A DNA stretch of 64,000 nucleotides from JANRLL01 sp033762715 (GTDB lineage Bacteria > Pseudomonadota > Alphaproteobacteria > Rickettsiales > SXRF01): assembly GCA_033762715.1 (NCBI GenBank), contig JANRLL010000009.1:4464-68463 (forward strand), in the 5' to 3' direction. Position numbers and translations under genes: made by a program. Every line of letters starts with the position of its first letter. Position 1 is the first letter of the stretch. This document shows positions 61,726 to 64,000 of this stretch, piece after piece. Below the pieces are notes generated by a model. That model worked only from the letters and a program-made list of their open reading frames with translations, was not told the DNA's origin and did no database searches.

Positions 61726-62751
61726 ATGACTGCTGCCAAGAAAAAAGCCGCTGTAAAGCCAGCCGCTAAAAAACAAGTATCCTTCTGGTCGGATCGCAAT
61801 TTCGCCATGGAAGCGGTTCGCGTGACCGAAGCGGCAGCGCTGGCCTGCTCACGCTGGATGGGTCGTGGCAAAGAAAAAGAAGCGGACCGCGCGGCGGTCA
61901 ATGCTATGCGCGAGGCGCTTAATGCGCTCTCCATCGATGGTACGGTGGTGATTGGTGAAGGCGAACGCGACAAAGCTCCGATGCTCTATATCGGCGAAAA
62001 AGTAGGCGCTGGCCAGGGTCCTGCCATTGATATTGCACTCGATCCGCTGGAAGGCACCACCATCTGCGCCAAGGGCGGCGTGAACGCACTGGCGGTGGTG
62101 GCAATGGCAGAAAAGGGCGGTTTCCTGCATGCGCCCGATGTGTATATGAATAAAATCGCTGTTGGCGCCGGCTTGCCCCAAGGCGTAGTCGATCTGGATA
62201 ATACGCCGATTGCGAACTTAAAAAGCTTAGCGAAAGCCAAAAAATGCGACGTGTCGGATTTGGTGGTGTGCATTCTAGAGCGTGACCGCCATAAAGAGCT
62301 GATTGCTAAAGTGCGCGAAACCGGCGCGCGGATCCAATTGATTTTAGATGGCGACGTGGCCGGCGTGATTGCAACCGCGCGCCCAGGCACCGGCGTTGAT
62401 CTGTATATGGGTATTGGCGGTGCACCGGAAGGCGTATTGGCTGCTGCCGCACTGCGCTCCACCGGCGGGTACATGCAAGGTCGCCTGCTGTTTAGCGATG
62501 ACGAACAACGTAACCGCGCCAAACGCATGGGCATCACTAATCTAAGCCGCAAATATGAGCTCGAAGACATGGCCAAAGGCGATGTCATGTTTGCCGCAAC
62601 CGGCGTTACCGATGGTTCCATGTTGGGCGGCGTGCGCCGTTTCCCAGGCGGTGCCATCACCCATTCCATTATTATGCGTTCAAAAACGGGCACGGTTCGC
62701 CTCATTGAAGCCCACCATAACTTCACGCGTAAAACCTGGGGCGACGCTTAG
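61726..62751 (+). CDS. glpX: Fructose-1,6-bisphosphatase class II
   Basis: A 341-residue GlpX-type phosphatase for gluconeogenesis. The metal site has GEGERDKAPMLYIGEKVG near residue 75 and the diagnostic DPLEGTT near 105. Substrate-site segments are DGDVAGVIATARPG and GIGGAPEGVLAAAAL. The N-terminal 15 residues are Lys/Ala-rich (KKKAAVKPAAKK). AGGAG lies upstream of ATG 61726. It is 20 nt after hom. A palindromic element begins on the last two bases of its stop. Confidence 0.96.
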   Translation: MTAAKKKAAVKPAAKKQVSFWSDRNFAMEAVRVTEAAALACSRWMGRGKEKEADRAAVNAMREALNALSIDGTVVIGEGERDKAPMLYIGEKVGAGQGPAIDIALDPLEGTTICAKGGVNALAVVAMAEKGGFLHAPDVYMNKIAVGAGLPQGVVDLDNTPIANLKSLAKAKKCDVSDLVVCILERDRHKELIAKVRETGARIQLILDGDVAGVIATARPGTGVDLYMGIGGAPEGVLAAAALRSTGGYMQGRLLFSDDEQRNRAKRMGITNLSRKYELEDMAKGDVMFAATGVTDGSMLGGVRRFPGGAITHSIIMRSKTGTVRLIEAHHNFTRKTWGDA

Positions 62752-62873
62752 AGCATTTCCCATTTAGCCCTACACGTCGTTATCCTTCGGACTCGGCGTG
62801 CTCATGTACTGTTATGTACACTCCGCGCGCCTCACCTTGGCTGCCTCGTGTAGGACTAAAGCGAAAATGCTCT
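62750..62873. repeat. Palindromic element copy 4 (after glpX)
   Basis: 124 bp. Outer arms AGAGCATTT...CTACACG (62750-62775) and CGTGTAG...ATGCTCT (62847-62873) pair with few mismatches. The core CGTGCTCATGTAC with TGTACACTCCGC matches copies 2 and 3, while the right part has CGCGCCTCACCTTGGC. It overlaps the glpX stop by two bases. Confidence 0.85.
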
Positions 62874-62979
62874 CATTGCGGCCTAGCGAATTTTCTGTAA
62901 CAATAGCTGTGCTCCTGCGCGCAGGCAGCTTCGCGCACTCACCTCACTAAAATAAAACTATTTAAGCGAAAACGCTCTC
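62874..62979. repeat. Possible degraded fifth palindromic element
   Basis: Directly behind copy 4, a GTGCTC...CTCACCTCAC frame surrounds a new inner stem CTGCGCGCAG, and the end AAGCGAAAACGCTCTC nearly repeats the end of copy 4 (AAGCGAAAATGCTCTC). The left outer arm is poorly preserved. It could be a decayed tandem copy. Confidence 0.4.
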
Positions 62980-63582
62980 TCAATGTTTGGGAAAAGGGAT
63001 GATGTTGGGCTCGTTTTGATACTCCAGCGATAGCGCATGTGCTTCATCCAGCAGCGGCCGGTATAGCTGCACATCCCCGGAATTCACACGTTGCATATAA
63101 TCAAACAAGTGTTCGGGAATGCCGACCTGCTCGCGCAATAGATCGACGCTATCAATATCTTCAATCGCGCGCGGCACGAAACAGCCATTACTCACCTCAC
63201 GGATCTGGGTGCCAAAGCGTTGATGCTTGCCGGCATTGCATAAAATCCGGTCGGTCAAGAAAGCCAAAAACCCTAAATTGCGCCGGTAGCCATTGCTCAC
63301 CAGCTCCAGCATCAGCCGGTGGCAGAGGCGCTGAAAATCGGGATCGAAATCGCTATGGTAGGCGATAATAAAGGCCGCTGCTTCAGCATGTTCGCCATCA
63401 TGCGGCGCGGTGGGCCAGCCATTTTCCTGAATCAGCAGCTTAAGGGCATCGGTTTTATAGCGGTGGACGCTTTCTAAAAATGCCAGTGACGATTCATGGT
63501 AGGCGGTGGGAATCCGCGGCGGTTCTAGATCTGCCGGAGACTCAAGGGTGAAAAGATGGGTCGGGTTAAACGCTTCTGTCAT
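62980..63582 (-). CDS. DUF6624-like protein
   Basis: A 200-residue protein. ATG 63582 follows AAAGAG; the frame is open to 63630 but the extension lacks a start signal. Segments DALKLLIQENGWPTAPHDGE, AAFIIAYHSDFDPDFQ, FLTDRILCNAGKHQRFGTQ and EDIDSVDLLREQVGIP match the pattern I remember for DUF6624, a family of unknown function. No signal peptide or membrane helix is seen. It is divergent from the dctA-like gene by 87 bp. Confidence 0.65.
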   Translation of the reverse strand: MTEAFNPTHLFTLESPADLEPPRIPTAYHESSLAFLESVHRYKTDALKLLIQENGWPTAPHDGEHAEAAAFIIAYHSDFDPDFQRLCHRLMLELVSNGYRRNLGFLAFLTDRILCNAGKHQRFGTQIREVSNGCFVPRAIEDIDSVDLLREQVGIPEHLFDYMQRVNSGDVQLYRPLLDEAHALSLEYQNEPNIIPFPKH

Positions 63583-63669
63583 AACTCTTTTTACTGGCCA
63601 ACCCTCCCATTTTAGCGTAAATCGAATCATTTGCGTAATAAAATACGAAAAAAGCAGGATAGGAGTTCT

Positions 63670-64000
63670 ATGGCGATTGCAATGTCAGATACACAAGGGG
63701 TTACCGCTCGAGTTAAGAAACCGTTGTATAAAGATCTGCTTTTTCAAGTAATTGTAGCGATTATTTTAGGTGTTTTAGTTGGTTACTATTTCCCTAAACA
63801 GGCGGTGGAAATGAAACCGCTGGGTGATGGCTTTATCAAGCTCATCAAAATGATGATCGCGCCGATTATTTTCTGCACCGTCGTTTCGGGCATCGCCCAT
63901 GTGCAGGATTCGAGTAAGGTCGGCCGGGTTGGGATTAAGGCCCTGTTTTATTTCGAAATCGTCTCCACCGTCGCGCTCGTGCTTGGGCTGATCGTCGGCA
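63670..64000 (+). CDS. dctA: C4-dicarboxylate/proton-sodium symporter, 5' part
   Basis: The first 110 residues of a dicarboxylate/amino-acid:cation symporter, cut by the window end. The first helix (LLFQVIVAIILGVLVGYYF) is followed by IKLIKMMIAPIIFCTVVSGI, a signature of the DctA/GltP family, and FYFEIVSTVALVLGLIVG. AGGAG lies just before ATG 63670. The match is closest to DctA (uptake of succinate, fumarate and malate), but glutamate/aspartate carriers share these motifs and the substrate-binding half lies outside the window. Confidence 0.88.
   Translation, partial: MAIAMSDTQGVTARVKKPLYKDLLFQVIVAIILGVLVGYYFPKQAVEMKPLGDGFIKLIKMMIAPIIFCTVVSGIAHVQDSSKVGRVGIKALFYFEIVSTVALVLGLIVG

Noticed and set aside
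1..64000. CRISPR arrays, rRNA operons and insertion sequences
   Set aside because: I found no regularly spaced direct repeats with spacers, no rRNA sequence and no transposase gene in the window.

Overview
The window looks like a chromosomal segment of an alphaproteobacterium with about 50% GC. The evidence is gene order: fsa-priA-atpHAGDC with no F0 genes, leuS-lptE-holA facing parB-parA-rsmG-mnmG-mnmE, and petABC followed by lptD-surA. DUF484 next to xerC, DUF3576 next to leuS, PHA synthase and a membrane-anchored cytochrome c agree. The cell is Gram-negative with LPS (lptD, lptE, kdsB), a major porin and an autotransporter, and it respires oxygen (cytochrome bc1, oxygen-dependent hemF). 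I cannot name the species; a Rickettsiales/Holosporales/Micavibrio-type lineage is only a guess.

Layout. 1-7900 is an AT-richer accessory island next to the 3' end of tRNA-Arg(CCG). It carries an AlpA-like regulator, a primase-like and a RepA-like helicase gene, a DUF5681 gene, a DUF5677-like gene, an XRE repressor, a small lipoprotein, a membrane protein and a two-gene module of unknown function. 8107-14054 (minus strand) holds an ankyrin-subtilase autotransporter, a small membrane protein, xerC, DUF484 and fsa. 14118-21214 holds priA and the F1 ATPase operon. 21336-24555 holds a conserved unknown, yggS, the porin and a DUF3576 lipoprotein. 24558-34242 is the leuS-lptE-holA / parB-parA-rsmG-mnmG-mnmE block with three parS sites. 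34307-43711 holds a quinone oxidoreductase, a yejABEF peptide importer with an embedded hydrolase, an SPFH/NfeD pair and a cytochrome c. 43799-48772 holds kdsB, a PfkB kinase, ampG, a secreted unknown, hemF and trmL. 49164-55313 holds petABC, lptD and surA. 55443-62751 holds phaC, a proline-rich lipoprotein, an alaC-like aminotransferase, hom and glpX. 62980-64000 holds a DUF6624-like gene and the start of a dctA-like carrier.

The most unusual content is non-coding. First, a family of about 125-bp palindromic elements lies at 20689, 23876, 55312 and 62750, with a possible decayed fifth copy at about 62874. Each has a conserved core with a GTAC-containing stem and outer arms that differ between copies yet pair within each copy; one sits inside the ATPase operon and two start on the stop codon of the gene before. 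Second, a shorter double-hairpin element occurs twice around hemF: once between trmL and hemF and once in frame inside hemF, adding about 24 residues. This resembles the Rickettsia palindromic elements. The trmL-hemF gap is also fully spanned by a 32-codon frame that overlaps both neighbours by 4 bp.
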